A stretch of 27,666 nucleotides of DNA, taken from contig CAJUIO010000040.1 of the NCBI GenBank assembly GCA_910586025.1, positions 2,095 through 29,760 of the forward strand. Direction: 5' to 3'. A program made the translations under genes and the position numbers. Position 1 is the stretch's first letter, and every line of letters begins with the position of its first letter. Source of the stretch: an uncultured Lachnospiraceae bacterium (GTDB taxonomy: Bacteria; Bacillota; Clostridia; Lachnospirales; Lachnospiraceae). The notes beneath the pieces are model-generated. The model was given only the letters and a program-made list of their open reading frames with translations. It searched no databases and was not told the origin of the DNA. Below are positions 1 to 7,976 of the stretch, one piece after another.

Positions 1-500
1 TTCAGGATTTTAAGGTGTTTTCCCTTACGGTGGGGGAGAATATTCTGATGCGGCGCACGGATGAGAAAGATGCGGCTCTGCTTACAGAATCCCTGTGTGA
101 GAGTGGTATGGCGGATAGCGTTTCAAAGTTTCCCCATGGCACTGATACCATGATGACACGGGAATTTGACGACGAGGGTGTTTCCCTCTCCGGAGGGCAG
201 GCGCAGAAAATTGCCTTATCCAGGCTGTATGCGAAGAACGCCCCCATTGCGATCCTGGATGAACCCTCCAGCGCTTTAGACCCAATCGCCGAATATGAAC
301 TGTTTGAGAATATGAAGCGCATCTGTGAGGGGCGGACCGTGATTTTCATCTCGCACCGGCTCTCCAGTGCGATTTCGGCGGATGTCATTTTCATGATGGA
401 GCACGGGAGGATTATTGAGCGGGGCAATCATGAAAGCCTGATGCGGCAGAACGGAAAATACGCAGAAATGTTCAGAAAGCAGGCGGAAAAATATGAGTAA
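1..500 (+). CDS. ABC exporter half, C-terminal ATP-binding part (5' truncated)
   Basis: This is the last ~166 codons of an ABC transporter nucleotide-binding domain; the gene starts left of the window. The open frame begins inside the Q-loop (QDF at base 3). It then shows an LSGGQAQ signature, a Walker B followed by a D-loop (ILDEPSSALDP) and an H-loop (ISHRL). The tail YAEMFRKQAEKY is almost the same as the tail of the next gene, so the two are paralogous halves. Its stop overlaps the next start by 8 nt, which implies translational coupling and a heterodimeric exporter. The substrate cannot be read from this part. All catalytic motifs in the visible region look intact. The family is certain; calling it an exporter half rests on the neighbour's fused permease domain. 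Confidence 0.9.
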   Translation, partial: QDFKVFSLTVGENILMRRTDEKDAALLTESLCESGMADSVSKFPHGTDTMMTREFDDEGVSLSGGQAQKIALSRLYAKNAPIAILDEPSSALDPIAEYELFENMKRICEGRTVIFISHRLSSAISADVIFMMEHGRIIERGNHESLMRQNGKYAEMFRKQAEKYE

Positions 501-2298
501 GGAAAAGATTGCACTTTCCACGGGGATAAAAAACACGGCGTATCTGCTCCACTATGTGCGCCGTCATGTGCCGGCTTTGTTTTACACGAATCTTGTGACC
601 GGTATTTTATGGGGATACCTGAATGTGGCATCCTCCGTGCTGGTGATTAAAGTCGTATTTAACATGATCGGGGAAGGACGGCCTTTTGCAGATGTCTGTA
701 AATTCCTCCTGATGATGAGCATGATTTTACTGCCGGCCCTTGGGATTATTTATTTTTGTGATAAAAGGCTGTGGCCCGCCCTGAAATTAAAACTGGGAAA
801 AGCGCTTCATGGCGAGCTGTTTTTGAAGGCGCAGAAGGTGGACCTTCGCTGTTATGACGACACCGGGTTTTATACAAGTTTCATCTGGACTGTCCGGGAA
901 GCGGAAGACCATGTCTACAGGGCCGTTACCAATATGGGGAGAGTGCTGCTTCATGTTCTGGCCTGCCTGGGCGTTATCGCAATCATGGTGGAGATTGATC
1001 CCGTCATTCTGGTGATTGCCGCAGCCTCCATGGTTCTCACGTTTCTGTTTCGGATGCTGAAAACCAGGATTGAGTTCCTCCGGGAACAGCGCCTGATGCC
1101 CCTGGTCAAAAAACACGAATATATCAGCCGGGTCTTTTATATGCCGGACTATGCGAAGGAGCTGAGGCTGAGCGGGATTGACCGGCTGCTCACGGAGGAA
1201 TTTGACGATTGCGTGTCAAAAATGGACACTGTATACAGAAGCCTGCAGTTTCGGCTGACCGTATTGGAGATCGGTGCGCAGATCTGTAATGTCTTTTTGA
1301 CGAATGTGTCCCTGATTTTTGTCCTGGTATACAAGATCCTCATTGTAAAGTCCGTTTCGATTGGCGACCTGTCCGTATCCATTGCGGCAGTCGGGAAACT
1401 GAATTCCATGTACGGCGGCCTGCTGGAGGCTCTTTCGCAGTTTGTACAAAGCGGAATGTTTGCCGAAAAACTGCGTGCGTTCCTGGCTGTGGAGCAGACG
1501 ATCACCTCTCCGGAAAATGCGGCCCCATTACCGGCGCTATCCGGCGACATTGAATTTCGTGATGTCTCTTTTCGGTATGATGGCGGCCCCTGGGTGCTGC
1601 GTCATGTCAACATGAAAATCAGGGCACAGACCAAGGCGGCCATTGTGGGGTACAACGGCGCAGGAAAATCCACCCTGGTAAAACTCCTAATGCGTTTATA
1701 TGATCCCATCGAGGGCGAAATCCTGCTTGACGGAAGAAACATTAAGGACTATGATGTGGAGGAATACCGCCATTCCTTTGGCACCCTGTTTCAGGATTTT
1801 CAGATCTATGCCGCCACTCTGGGAGAAAACGTAAAAATGGGTTTTGCTGACAACAGGGAGGAAGAGGTAATAAAGGGTGCGCTTAAAAAAGCGGGAGCCC
1901 CGGATAATCTGGGCGATATTTCCGTCCCGCTGCTTCGGGAATACGATAATAACGGACGGCTGGTATCCGGCGGGGAAGCCCAGAAGATTGCCATAGCCAG
2001 GGCTTTCTTGAAAGATCCCCACACCTATATTCTGGATGAGCCGTCCAGTGCGCTGGATCCCATTTCGGAATACAATCTCAACCAGACGCTGTTTGAGCTG
2101 TCAAAGGACAAAACGGTTATTTTTATCTCCCACCGTCTGACCACAACCCGTATGGCGGAGCAAATCTATATGATGGAACAGGGCAGAGTAATTGAAAAGG
2201 GAAATCATGAGGAATTGCTGGCCGAGGGCGGCAGGTATGCGGAAATGTTTAAAAAGCAGGCGGAAAAGTATCAGGAAACGCATTCTTTTGTGTCATAG
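493..2298 (+). CDS. ABC transporter, fused permease and ATP-binding protein
   Basis: This 601-residue protein has the layout of a bacterial ABC exporter half. A membrane domain fills about residues 1-330 and an ATPase domain about 345-590. The ATPase carries Walker A GYNGAGKST (386-394, Lys392), Q-loop FQDF, a signature VSGGEAQ near 491 in place of LSGGQ, Walker B ILDEPSSALDP near 513, and an ISHRL H-loop. The ATG overlaps the stop of the preceding half-transporter by 8 nt and only a weak ribosome site (aggcgg) precedes it, so coupled translation is likely. The two proteins probably form one heterodimeric exporter of peptide, lipid or drug. No precursor peptide or maturase gene follows in the window, so the cargo is unknown. 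The variant signature is common among such pairs and is not evidence of inactivity. Confidence 0.93.
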   Translation: MSKEKIALSTGIKNTAYLLHYVRRHVPALFYTNLVTGILWGYLNVASSVLVIKVVFNMIGEGRPFADVCKFLLMMSMILLPALGIIYFCDKRLWPALKLKLGKALHGELFLKAQKVDLRCYDDTGFYTSFIWTVREAEDHVYRAVTNMGRVLLHVLACLGVIAIMVEIDPVILVIAAASMVLTFLFRMLKTRIEFLREQRLMPLVKKHEYISRVFYMPDYAKELRLSGIDRLLTEEFDDCVSKMDTVYRSLQFRLTVLEIGAQICNVFLTNVSLIFVLVYKILIVKSVSIGDLSVSIAAVGKLNSMYGGLLEALSQFVQSGMFAEKLRAFLAVEQTITSPENAAPLPALSGDIEFRDVSFRYDGGPWVLRHVNMKIRAQTKAAIVGYNGAGKSTLVKLLMRLYDPIEGEILLDGRNIKDYDVEEYRHSFGTLFQDFQIYAATLGENVKMGFADNREEEVIKGALKKAGAPDNLGDISVPLLREYDNNGRLVSGGEAQKIAIARAFLKDPHTYILDEPSSALDPISEYNLNQTLFELSKDKTVIFISHRLTTTRMAEQIYMMEQGRVIEKGNHEELLAEGGRYAEMFKKQAEKYQETHSFVS

Positions 2299-2336
2299 AA
2301 GAAAACTCGAGGAAAGAAAGAGAAGGATACGATAAA

Positions 2337-2687
2337 ATGATTATATTTGCCTACCGGCTGGCCTGGGATACGGGTTTTGCCCCGTGTCTGGATCATAACA
2401 TTTTTACCCTTGCCTGTTGTAAGGGAGGGCAGATCGGAAAGGGGAAAAACATATTTACGGGTCTCAGATATCAGATAGGGCAATATATTTCAAAAAGCTT
2501 TACATATTTCGGGACAAATGCGCCAGTGATTTCCGGGGAAATGATTAATATGCTGCCAAAAAACAGAGAATGTAAAAGATATGCAGGTTCAAGTCCTGAG
2601 GGGATGAAAATACATGAGTACGCAATGCGGACAATCGGTTCATTTGGCGGAGTCGCAGGCATTCCCCATGATCGTCTTTATGATTAA
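2337..2687 (+). CDS. Nmad2-like protein, internally shortened
   Basis: This 116-residue ORF starts 9 nt after a good ribosome site (agaagga, 2321-2327), 38 nt after the ABC gene. The N-terminus (YRLAWDTGFAP... FTLACCKGG) resembles the start of Nucleotide modification associated domain 2 (Nmad2) proteins, which typically have a DxGFAP motif and a TLAxCKP-like motif. The C-terminal part (FTYFGTNAPVI... LPKNRECKRY... GIPHDRLYD) resembles the end of the same family. From memory such proteins are about 200 residues, so roughly 80-100 central residues appear to be missing in frame. The ORF has no internal stop. It may be a deletion remnant that still translates, or a short natural variant. It sits directly upstream of an Nmad3 gene, which strengthens the assignment. 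The biochemical role of the family is not established; a link to modified DNA bases was proposed from genome context. Confidence 0.5.
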   Translation: MIIFAYRLAWDTGFAPCLDHNIFTLACCKGGQIGKGKNIFTGLRYQIGQYISKSFTYFGTNAPVISGEMINMLPKNRECKRYAGSSPEGMKIHEYAMRTIGSFGGVAGIPHDRLYD

Positions 2688-2731
2688 GAATATGGCGGAG
2701 GGCTGTGGAAACATGTATGTGGGGAAATAAA

Positions 2732-3523
2732 ATGAAGATCATATTATCCAGAAAAGGATTTGACACGACAAGCGGGGGATGTCCCAGCCCGATTCTGCCT
2801 GACGGAACCTTATTGACCATGCCGATACCGGATAATGAGGCGCTAAAATATAGCGATCTGCAGTATAATGGCTGTACATATGACAGAATTCTGTCGAGCC
2901 TGAAACCGGGAAGGGTCTATGATGGATGCCATCTTGACCCGGATATTCGTGAAGGTGTCCGGGTCAAAGTTGTGAACAACTGGGTTCCTGCGTTCGGGCA
3001 GACCGGAAGCGCCTTGGGGATTCTGCGCAATGCCGGTGTGACAGTGGGGGACCTGTTTCTATTTTTTGGAATTTTCCGGCAGACGGAATATGATCCGGAT
3101 GGAAATTTGAGATTTGTGAAAAAGAAAAAGCCGATTCAAATTGTCCATAGCTATCTGCAGGTGGGCGAAATACTCGATACTCCCTCCAAAATCGAGAGGT
3201 GCAGCTGGCATCCCCATGCGTCTGTAAAAGGGTATCATCCGGAACGCAACGTGGTATATCTGCCATGTCAGAGATTAAGCATCCATCCGGCTGTATCCGG
3301 ATGCGGGGTTCTGTCTTACAGGGAGGACAGAGTTTTAACCATGGAAGACAGAAGCGCTGCAAACTGGAAGGAACATAGTTTTCTTATGCCGGATCATATT
3401 ATCGGCAACCGGAAAAACAGCGCTAAAAACGGCGGCATATACTATCAGGGCCAGTGGCAGGAACTGGTTTTAAAGCCGAGCGAAAGCGCTGAACAATGGG
3501 CGAAAAAAATAATCTGTGAATAG
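2732..3523 (+). CDS. Nmad3 family putative nucleotide modification protein
   Basis: The 263-residue product begins with the family's hallmark MKIILSRKGFD, followed by SGGCPSPILPDGTLL. Further along it has HLDPDI, a FGQTGSALG... LRNAGVTVGDLFLFFGIFR block, a SYLQVGEI strand, a WHPH motif and, near the end, GQWQELVLKP. Together these match full-length Nmad3 (Nucleotide modification associated domain 3) proteins. I chose the ATG at 2732, preceded by tgggga at a 6-nt gap; an in-frame GTG at 2705 would add nine residues without family similarity. It follows the Nmad2-like ORF by 44 nt and is probably cotranscribed with it. No DNA methylase, base hydroxylase or glycosyltransferase is nearby, so a partner modification system is not visible. 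The family's function is inferred in the literature from gene neighbourhoods, not shown by experiment. The gene looks intact. Confidence 0.8.
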   Translation: MKIILSRKGFDTTSGGCPSPILPDGTLLTMPIPDNEALKYSDLQYNGCTYDRILSSLKPGRVYDGCHLDPDIREGVRVKVVNNWVPAFGQTGSALGILRNAGVTVGDLFLFFGIFRQTEYDPDGNLRFVKKKKPIQIVHSYLQVGEILDTPSKIERCSWHPHASVKGYHPERNVVYLPCQRLSIHPAVSGCGVLSYREDRVLTMEDRSAANWKEHSFLMPDHIIGNRKNSAKNGGIYYQGQWQELVLKPSESAEQWAKKIICE

Positions 3524-3566
3524 GGGGATGGAACAAAATTCAGTGAGATAAAGTGCCCGCCGCAGA

Positions 3567-4211
3567 TTATTCGATGGTCACCCGGTTCATATAGAGGTTC
3601 ATCGCCTCCACGTCGCCAAGCAGCAGCGCACGGATGAAATCGCTGTAATCCGTCCCCACACTGCCGAACCATCTCCGGATCATGCTGCGGAACATGGCCT
3701 TCACTTCAAAGTTGGTCAGTTCCAGCTCGTACTCTTCTTTCCATTCGCCAAAGTCCGAGGCATAGGCCTGATAGCTTTTTACCTTCAGATACCCGCTGGC
3801 AAGCAGAAGGCTCCAGATCGTTTTCTCATCCTCGTCCAGCATACTTTACACGATCTGCTCGTCAATTTCCGCACGGCTGCTTTCGCCTGACAGCAGACGC
3901 TCAAAGGTCTCCTTGACCTGGCGGCTCCCCTGACGGATCAGCTTACCAACAAGGCTGTTGGAGCTGGTGCTGGCCCAATAGGTTCCCGTCCAGAAGAAAG
4001 CGATACCGGTCATAGAGCTGCCGGATGATGCCACAGATCTTTTCCGGGTCTGGGGATAGGAGGGTTCCTTCACGACCGCAAAGCTGATAAAAAGAACCGG
4101 ATAAGTCCCCTGTTGCTGTCTGTACTTTTCCGTATTCCAGACGGAAAGCCCCTCGAACAGATCTCCTCTTTCCGAATGGAAATCAATCAGGGATATGAAA
4201 TCACGGTGAAG
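3567..4211 (-). pseudogene. AAA-ATPase-like / PD-(D/E)XK family protein, central fragment, frameshifted
   Basis: On the minus strand, segments in different frames line up in order with one family: the AAA-ATPase-like proteins (PF09820) with a C-terminal PD-(D/E)XK domain. From high to low coordinate they read FISLIDFH... WNTEKYRQQQGTYPVLFISFA (about 4196-4070), then KICGIIRQLYDRYRFLLDGN in another frame (about 4043-3980), then YWASTSSNSLVGKLIRQGS... IDEQIV. A TAA stop at 3848-3846 interrupts the last frame. It sits where the family has an aromatic residue (TAT or TTT would fit). The same frame then continues MLDEDEKTIWSLLLASGYL... DFIRALLLGDVEAMN to a stop at 3567. The start, the Walker A region and the nuclease C-terminus are all missing. 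This is a dead gene with two frame changes, one nonsense codon and both ends lost. A second broken family member lies at 13903-15107. Confidence 0.85.
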
Positions 4212-4212
4212 G

Positions 4213-4962
4213 CTATGTCAGATGGCCGATCAGTCCAAGGATCAGGAGATGGCCCGGATAAAACACATAGAAAAACCATTTGGAAAATTCTCTGCCATGG
4301 GCAGCTCTTTTTCCGTTATAAAGAAAGAGTATGACAGCTCCGGAGACCGGGAGTGCGGCACCGGAGAAAAGGCTGTGGATTACGGCCTGCGATAGGGGAT
4401 AAACAGGGGCGTAGGTAAATACCAGCATGAAAACCACAAACAGAATAAAGGCGGCTGTGTATGCCGCCAGCAGTTTTTTCCTGGAATCCCGGCAGATGGA
4501 AAACAGAATCGTGTAGACTGCTGCCAACAGCGGCCAGTCGCATAAAATTGTCATAAGCACGAGCAGAAAATTCACAAGGATCCGAAGAGGCCTGTTTTGG
4601 ATATTTTCCCTGACAAACAGAATCAGAAAGCAGATTAGCAGTGTAAAGAGCATATTGAAGCTTCCGCCATCCGGAAAGGCATAGCGGAATGGAATCTGTG
4701 AGATCACCGCAAACAGGAAAAGCCGCAGTGCATACTTCTTTTTGGAACGTGTATACGCATATCCCTCCACCAGAAAGTAACACATGGTAATTCCGGTAAA
4801 ATATCCGATATCCTCCAGAAATTCCCGAAGCATCGTCCCAGGTGTTAGCAGAATCAGTGCGGTGTGATTCAGAAGCATGGTAAACATGGCAATATATTTG
4901 ATGAAATCTCTGCTTAGAATCTGAAAACTTTGGTTCCTGGGGGTTAATTGCCCTGTATTCAT
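4213..4962 (-). CDS. TraX family membrane protein
   Basis: The 249-residue product is a polytopic membrane protein with the TraX family pattern: an N-terminal FIKYIAMFTMLLNHT, then FLVEGYAYTRSKKKYALRLFLFA and SQIPFRYAF, then an asparagine-bearing segment FNMLFTLLICF. Hydrophobic segments continue to the C-terminus, with about eight predicted. TraX of F plasmids acetylates pilin; chromosomal homologues in Clostridia are common and their substrates are unknown, so membrane acyltransferase is the most that can be said. A ribosome site (ggagga) lies 9 nt before the ATG. The gene follows the MFS transporter in the same direction after 79 nt. Its stop abuts the AAA-ATPase remnant. It is the usual length and looks intact. 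Confidence 0.85.
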   Translation of the reverse strand: MNTGQLTPRNQSFQILSRDFIKYIAMFTMLLNHTALILLTPGTMLREFLEDIGYFTGITMCYFLVEGYAYTRSKKKYALRLFLFAVISQIPFRYAFPDGGSFNMLFTLLICFLILFVRENIQNRPLRILVNFLLVLMTILCDWPLLAAVYTILFSICRDSRKKLLAAYTAAFILFVVFMLVFTYAPVYPLSQAVIHSLFSGAALPVSGAVILFLYNGKRAAHGREFSKWFFYVFYPGHLLILGLIGHLT

Positions 4963-5025
4963 TTTCCGTTCTCCTCCATTGCCGTTGAGCTGCGGCCTCT
5001 CCTTACAGTATAGCGCGGGGGCATG

Positions 5026-5043
5026 AAAAAAGCTATTGCTTTT
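5026..5043 (-). terminator. Weak terminator-like hairpin after the MFS gene
   Basis: On the minus strand the last bases of the MFS gene form AAAAGC-AATA-GCTTTT followed by further T residues. The stem is only 6 bp with two GC pairs, so read-through into the TraX gene is likely. Confidence 0.3.
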
Positions 5044-6247
5044 AACGGATCCTCTTTACTCGTCCGAGAATAGAGAGCATCAGCAGCAGGACAATTGGGA
5101 AAACAAGACCAACGCTCATGCCAATACGAATATTATCTCCCGCATACTGGGTAATGCGGCCAACAATACCCGGTCCGATGCTGCCGCCTAAATCTCCTGC
5201 CATAGCCAGCAGGGCAAACATGGCGGTTCCTCCCGAGGGGAATCTCTCGGATGAAATACTGATTGTCCCGGGCCACATAATTCCGACCGAGAAACCACAC
5301 GCAATACAGCCGATAAGTCCGATGAATGGATTTGAAGACAGGGAGGCCAGAAGGTAACACACCACGCATAGGATTCCGGAGCCTGTCATAAATTTCATCA
5401 GATCCATTTTGCCGCCATATTTTCCGAAAATCACACGGCTGATTCCCATCGTGACAGCAAACATACAGGGACCTGCCAAATCTCCCAGGGCTTTCGACAA
5501 TCCCAGTGCCGCCTCCGCATAAGCCGATGCCCATTGCGCCATGGCAAGCTCGGATGCCCCGGAGCAGATCATCAGGCAGACGGCCAGCCAGAAAAGGGGT
5601 TTGCGGAATAACTCTCTGATTCCCATTCCTCCCCCGTCCTCCACTAAATGCTTGATGGGGCATGTCGCAAAATTATAGATGTTGACTGTTGGGATAAGCG
5701 CCCATAACACGGCCAGCCATTTCCAGCTGTCCATTCCGAATATCAGGAAAAAGAAGGTTGAAATCAATATTGTTCCCACTGCGCCCCAACAATAAAAGGA
5801 ATGGAGCAGGCTCATGGTCGCTTCCTTGTTCTCAAAGGGACACGCCTCCACAATCGGGCTGCCGAGAACTTCAATTAATCCGCTTCCTATTGCATACAGG
5901 ATTACGCCGCAAATAATTCCCATAAACGGATTCGGCAGAATGTCCGGGAGAAAGGCCAGTCCGACCAGTCCGGCTGCGGCACACACCTCAGAGGCCACAA
6001 TGCATATGCGGTAGCCAATCCTGTCCACGAACTTGGCACAAAATAAATCAACCAAAAGCTGTGTAAAGAAAAAGCACGTAGATATCAGAGCGATATTTCC
6101 CAGTGAGATATCATAATCATAATGAAATTTTAAAAACAGCAGCGGCGCAAAATTAGCCGCAATCGCCTGTGTGATAAATCCCAGGTAACAGGCAGCTTTC
6201 GTTTTTCGATAGTCAGGCATCATGCCTTCGGCTTCCTTGATTTCCAT
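5042..6247 (-). CDS. MFS transporter
   Basis: This 401-residue protein has the hydrophobic profile of a 12-helix major facilitator. The loop after helix 2 contains DLFCAKFVDRIGYR, the family's D-x3-R-x-G-R-like signature. Around residues 125-150 is IGSGLIEVLGSPIVEA, resembling FucP-type or related sugar/organic-solute carriers. A cytoplasmic loop in the middle (about 195-215) separates the two halves. The ATG is preceded by aggtga at a good gap. The gene is divergent from an AraC-type regulator with 120 nt between starts, a common arrangement for a regulator controlling its transporter. The substrate cannot be told from sequence. A remnant of an FAD oxidoreductase just beyond the regulator suggests that a catabolic operon once stood here. 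The gene is intact. Confidence 0.88.
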   Translation of the reverse strand: MEIKEAEGMMPDYRKTKAACYLGFITQAIAANFAPLLFLKFHYDYDISLGNIALISTCFFFTQLLVDLFCAKFVDRIGYRICIVASEVCAAAGLVGLAFLPDILPNPFMGIICGVILYAIGSGLIEVLGSPIVEACPFENKEATMSLLHSFYCWGAVGTILISTFFFLIFGMDSWKWLAVLWALIPTVNIYNFATCPIKHLVEDGGGMGIRELFRKPLFWLAVCLMICSGASELAMAQWASAYAEAALGLSKALGDLAGPCMFAVTMGISRVIFGKYGGKMDLMKFMTGSGILCVVCYLLASLSSNPFIGLIGCIACGFSVGIMWPGTISISSERFPSGGTAMFALLAMAGDLGGSIGPGIVGRITQYAGDNIRIGMSVGLVFPIVLLLMLSILGRVKRIR

Positions 6248-6304
6248 GTTCCGTCACCTCATATTGTTTTCCTTGGATTATATAACATGAAAATTCGGGT
6301 TTCA

Positions 6305-6334
6305 TTGATTTATATCCCATATTTATTGTATAAT
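6305..6334 (+). promoter_or_regulatory. Putative promoter of the AraC-type gene, divergent region
   Basis: TTGATT (6305-6310) and TATAAT (6329-6334) are separated by 18 bp and lie upstream of the regulator. On the other strand a TATAAT (6278-6283) faces the MFS gene, with no clear -35 box. The 120-bp space would hold operators for the regulator. Confidence 0.5.
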
Positions 6335-6367
6335 ATCGTAATAACTGCCTGAGGGGATGCTTTGATT

Positions 6368-7288
6368 ATGAATTTTAACACGTCCTATAACAAGATTATT
6401 ACAGATGACAATCTGATGGAAACCATTCAGCACGGAGGCAGCAGCTTTCCGTTTCAGTTTTATTATGACAATTTGGCCCTGTTTGATTTTAACTGTATCG
6501 AGTGGCACTGGCATACGGAATTGGAGTTTGTGTATATTGAATCGGGAACCGTGACCTTCTGGATTGGAGAAAAACAGTTTACCCTGACGGAAGGAAACGG
6601 CGTATTCATTAACTCCAAAATCCTGCATCGCTTCCATTCCCCCGAAGAGGCCGTTATTCCCAATTTTGTATGTATGCCTTCCTTTATTGCCGCACAGGAT
6701 ACTTTCATTTATGATAAATATGTCCTGCCTGTCATAGCTTCCTCATTGACTTTTCAGGTTTTTGGCACAGACAGTCCCTGGCAGGCGAGGGCCCTGTCAA
6801 TTATAAAGCGGATTATAGCGGTTCAGGACAGAGTTTCATCCTGCGAGCTTGCAACAGCCGCTCTCATGCAGGGGCTTTGGCTGGAGATCTATGAAAATGC
6901 GGATATTGGATACAGGAAGGAGCACATAAGCGATTCTGCCTCTTCTCAGGCAAGGTTACAGTTAATGATGCAGTACATTCATCAGAATTATCCGCATGAT
7001 ATTTCCCTGGAAGACATTGCTCATCATGCAAAAATCAGCAAGAGCACCGTATTAAACCTTTTCCGCCAATATCTGCATGTTACGCCAATAACTTATCTCA
7101 TAAACTATCGTTTAAACGAGGCTGCGCTGCTGCTTTCAAAAACGGAGAAAAAAATCATCACGATTTCCCGGGAGACGGGATTTAATAATGTAGACTATTT
7201 TTGCAGATTATTTAAGAAGCACTATCACTTCACTCCGACGGAATACCGCAAAAAGAAGGCTTCGGTGCTTTCCGGAGAAGATTTGTGA
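6368..7288 (+). CDS. AraC family transcriptional regulator
   Basis: The N-terminal half has a cupin sensor domain with WHWHTELEFVYIESG, then FTLTEGNGVFINSKILHRF, typical of sugar-sensing AraC proteins. The C-terminal ~100 residues form the double helix-turn-helix: ISLEDIAHHAKISKSTVLNLFRQ for the first, and IITISRETGFNNVDYFCRLFKKH... TPTEYRKK for the second. I give the ATG at 6368; a TTG at 6362 sits closer to the gagggg ribosome site and would add two residues. The protein (306 residues) has the usual length. It is divergent from the MFS transporter gene and probably activates it. The ligand is unknown. Directly after its stop the opposite strand holds gene remnants, so its 3' neighbours have changed. 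Confidence 0.9.
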   Translation: MNFNTSYNKIITDDNLMETIQHGGSSFPFQFYYDNLALFDFNCIEWHWHTELEFVYIESGTVTFWIGEKQFTLTEGNGVFINSKILHRFHSPEEAVIPNFVCMPSFIAAQDTFIYDKYVLPVIASSLTFQVFGTDSPWQARALSIIKRIIAVQDRVSSCELATAALMQGLWLEIYENADIGYRKEHISDSASSQARLQLMMQYIHQNYPHDISLEDIAHHAKISKSTVLNLFRQYLHVTPITYLINYRLNEAALLLSKTEKKIITISRETGFNNVDYFCRLFKKHYHFTPTEYRKKKASVLSGEDL

Positions 7289-7362
7289 GCATTACGGATT
7301 CCGGCCCCGCCGGTAATCAGCACGTTTACCGCATCAATGACTGGTATCTTCAAATTCGATTT
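7289..7362 (-). pseudogene. Remnant: N-terminus of a dinucleotide-binding oxidoreductase
   Basis: Read from 7362 down, the minus strand gives LKIPVIDAVNVLITGGAG, then IRNAH, and stops matching at the AraC stop codon. This looks like the first ~25 residues of an FAD-dependent oxidoreductase (VDVLVVGGGPAG type) with altered glycines. The rest of the gene is absent. It overlaps the end of the upstream remnant in another frame. An NAD-epimerase start (NVLITGGAG) is the alternative reading. Confidence 0.4.
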
Positions 7363-7719
7363 TATCCATTACGTTGAGTATTTCAAGGATTTCATTTATA
7401 TTTATGTCTGGTGGATCAGGAATCAATCCTGATTTTAGAATGATCCATTCAAACTATTGATATTTTATATGCTCCTACCATAGACCAATTCCCGCCCTGT
7501 AAATATTCATCCGTGACTTTGAACAGTTCCCGGACATCGTGAACAATTTCTTTTGTATTCTCTATATATCTCAAATGGACCGTCACCAAAATCCATAAGG
7601 TGTCCAAGGCGTGTGGTTACATCCATTTTCTGGCCAATTTTCAATAACCATTTGCTGCAGTTATCGCCGCATGTTGACGCATTGAAAACAGTTTCCTGTT
7701 CATTGAATGCACTCCGGGC
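7334..7719 (-). pseudogene. Remnant of an unrecognised gene in several frames
   Basis: This otherwise empty stretch holds three protein-like segments in shifting frames on the minus strand. The first (7719-7507) includes FNASTCGDNCSKWLLKIGQ, then DVTTRLGHLMDFGDGPFEI. The next frame continues IENTKEIVHDVRELFKVTD to a stop near 7449. A third frame has LKSGLIPDPPDININEILE and ends at the stop at 7334. The segments run in the same order and direction and the joins fall inside a plausible sentence (PFEI/IENTKEIV), which suggests one gene with at least two frameshifts. I do not recognise the family. A minus-strand ORF at 7826-7641 overlaps it in another frame and may be part of the same decayed locus or chance. 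Confidence 0.45.
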
Positions 7720-7885
7720 TTAATACCTCTGATTTGTCTATGTCTTTTAAAATTTCCTTCGCCAATGGCGGTATTTAACATCTTTTTTCCGCCTTTTTTG
7801 AGTGTTTGGCGCCTTAACTTGCTCAATAAGGAAATGGCAATTGTATTTAGTGGTTAAAAAAGACTAAAAAAGAATAAATAATTAC

Positions 7886-7914
7886 TTTACATAATGGATA
7901 AAAAGAAGTAATAT
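7886..7914 (+). promoter_or_regulatory. Putative promoter of the mannoside operon
   Basis: TTTACA (7886-7891), 17 bp, TAATAT (7909-7914) lie in an AT-rich stretch 60-90 bp before the epimerase start. A very strong ribosome site (aaaggaggtg) follows at 7958-7967. No convincing catabolite-repression (cre) site was seen. Confidence 0.5.
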
Positions 7915-7976
7915 TAAATTAAAATATATAAAAAGAAAAGCTAAAATTAATCAAACTAAAGGAGGTGTAATGAAAA

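Noticed and set aside
4113..4334. 73-codon plus-strand ORF
   Set aside because: It spans the join of the AAA-ATPase remnant and the TraX gene on the other strand and resembles nothing.
4213..4962. TraX as evidence for a conjugative element
   Set aside because: TraX homologues are common on Firmicute chromosomes and no other transfer gene is in the window.
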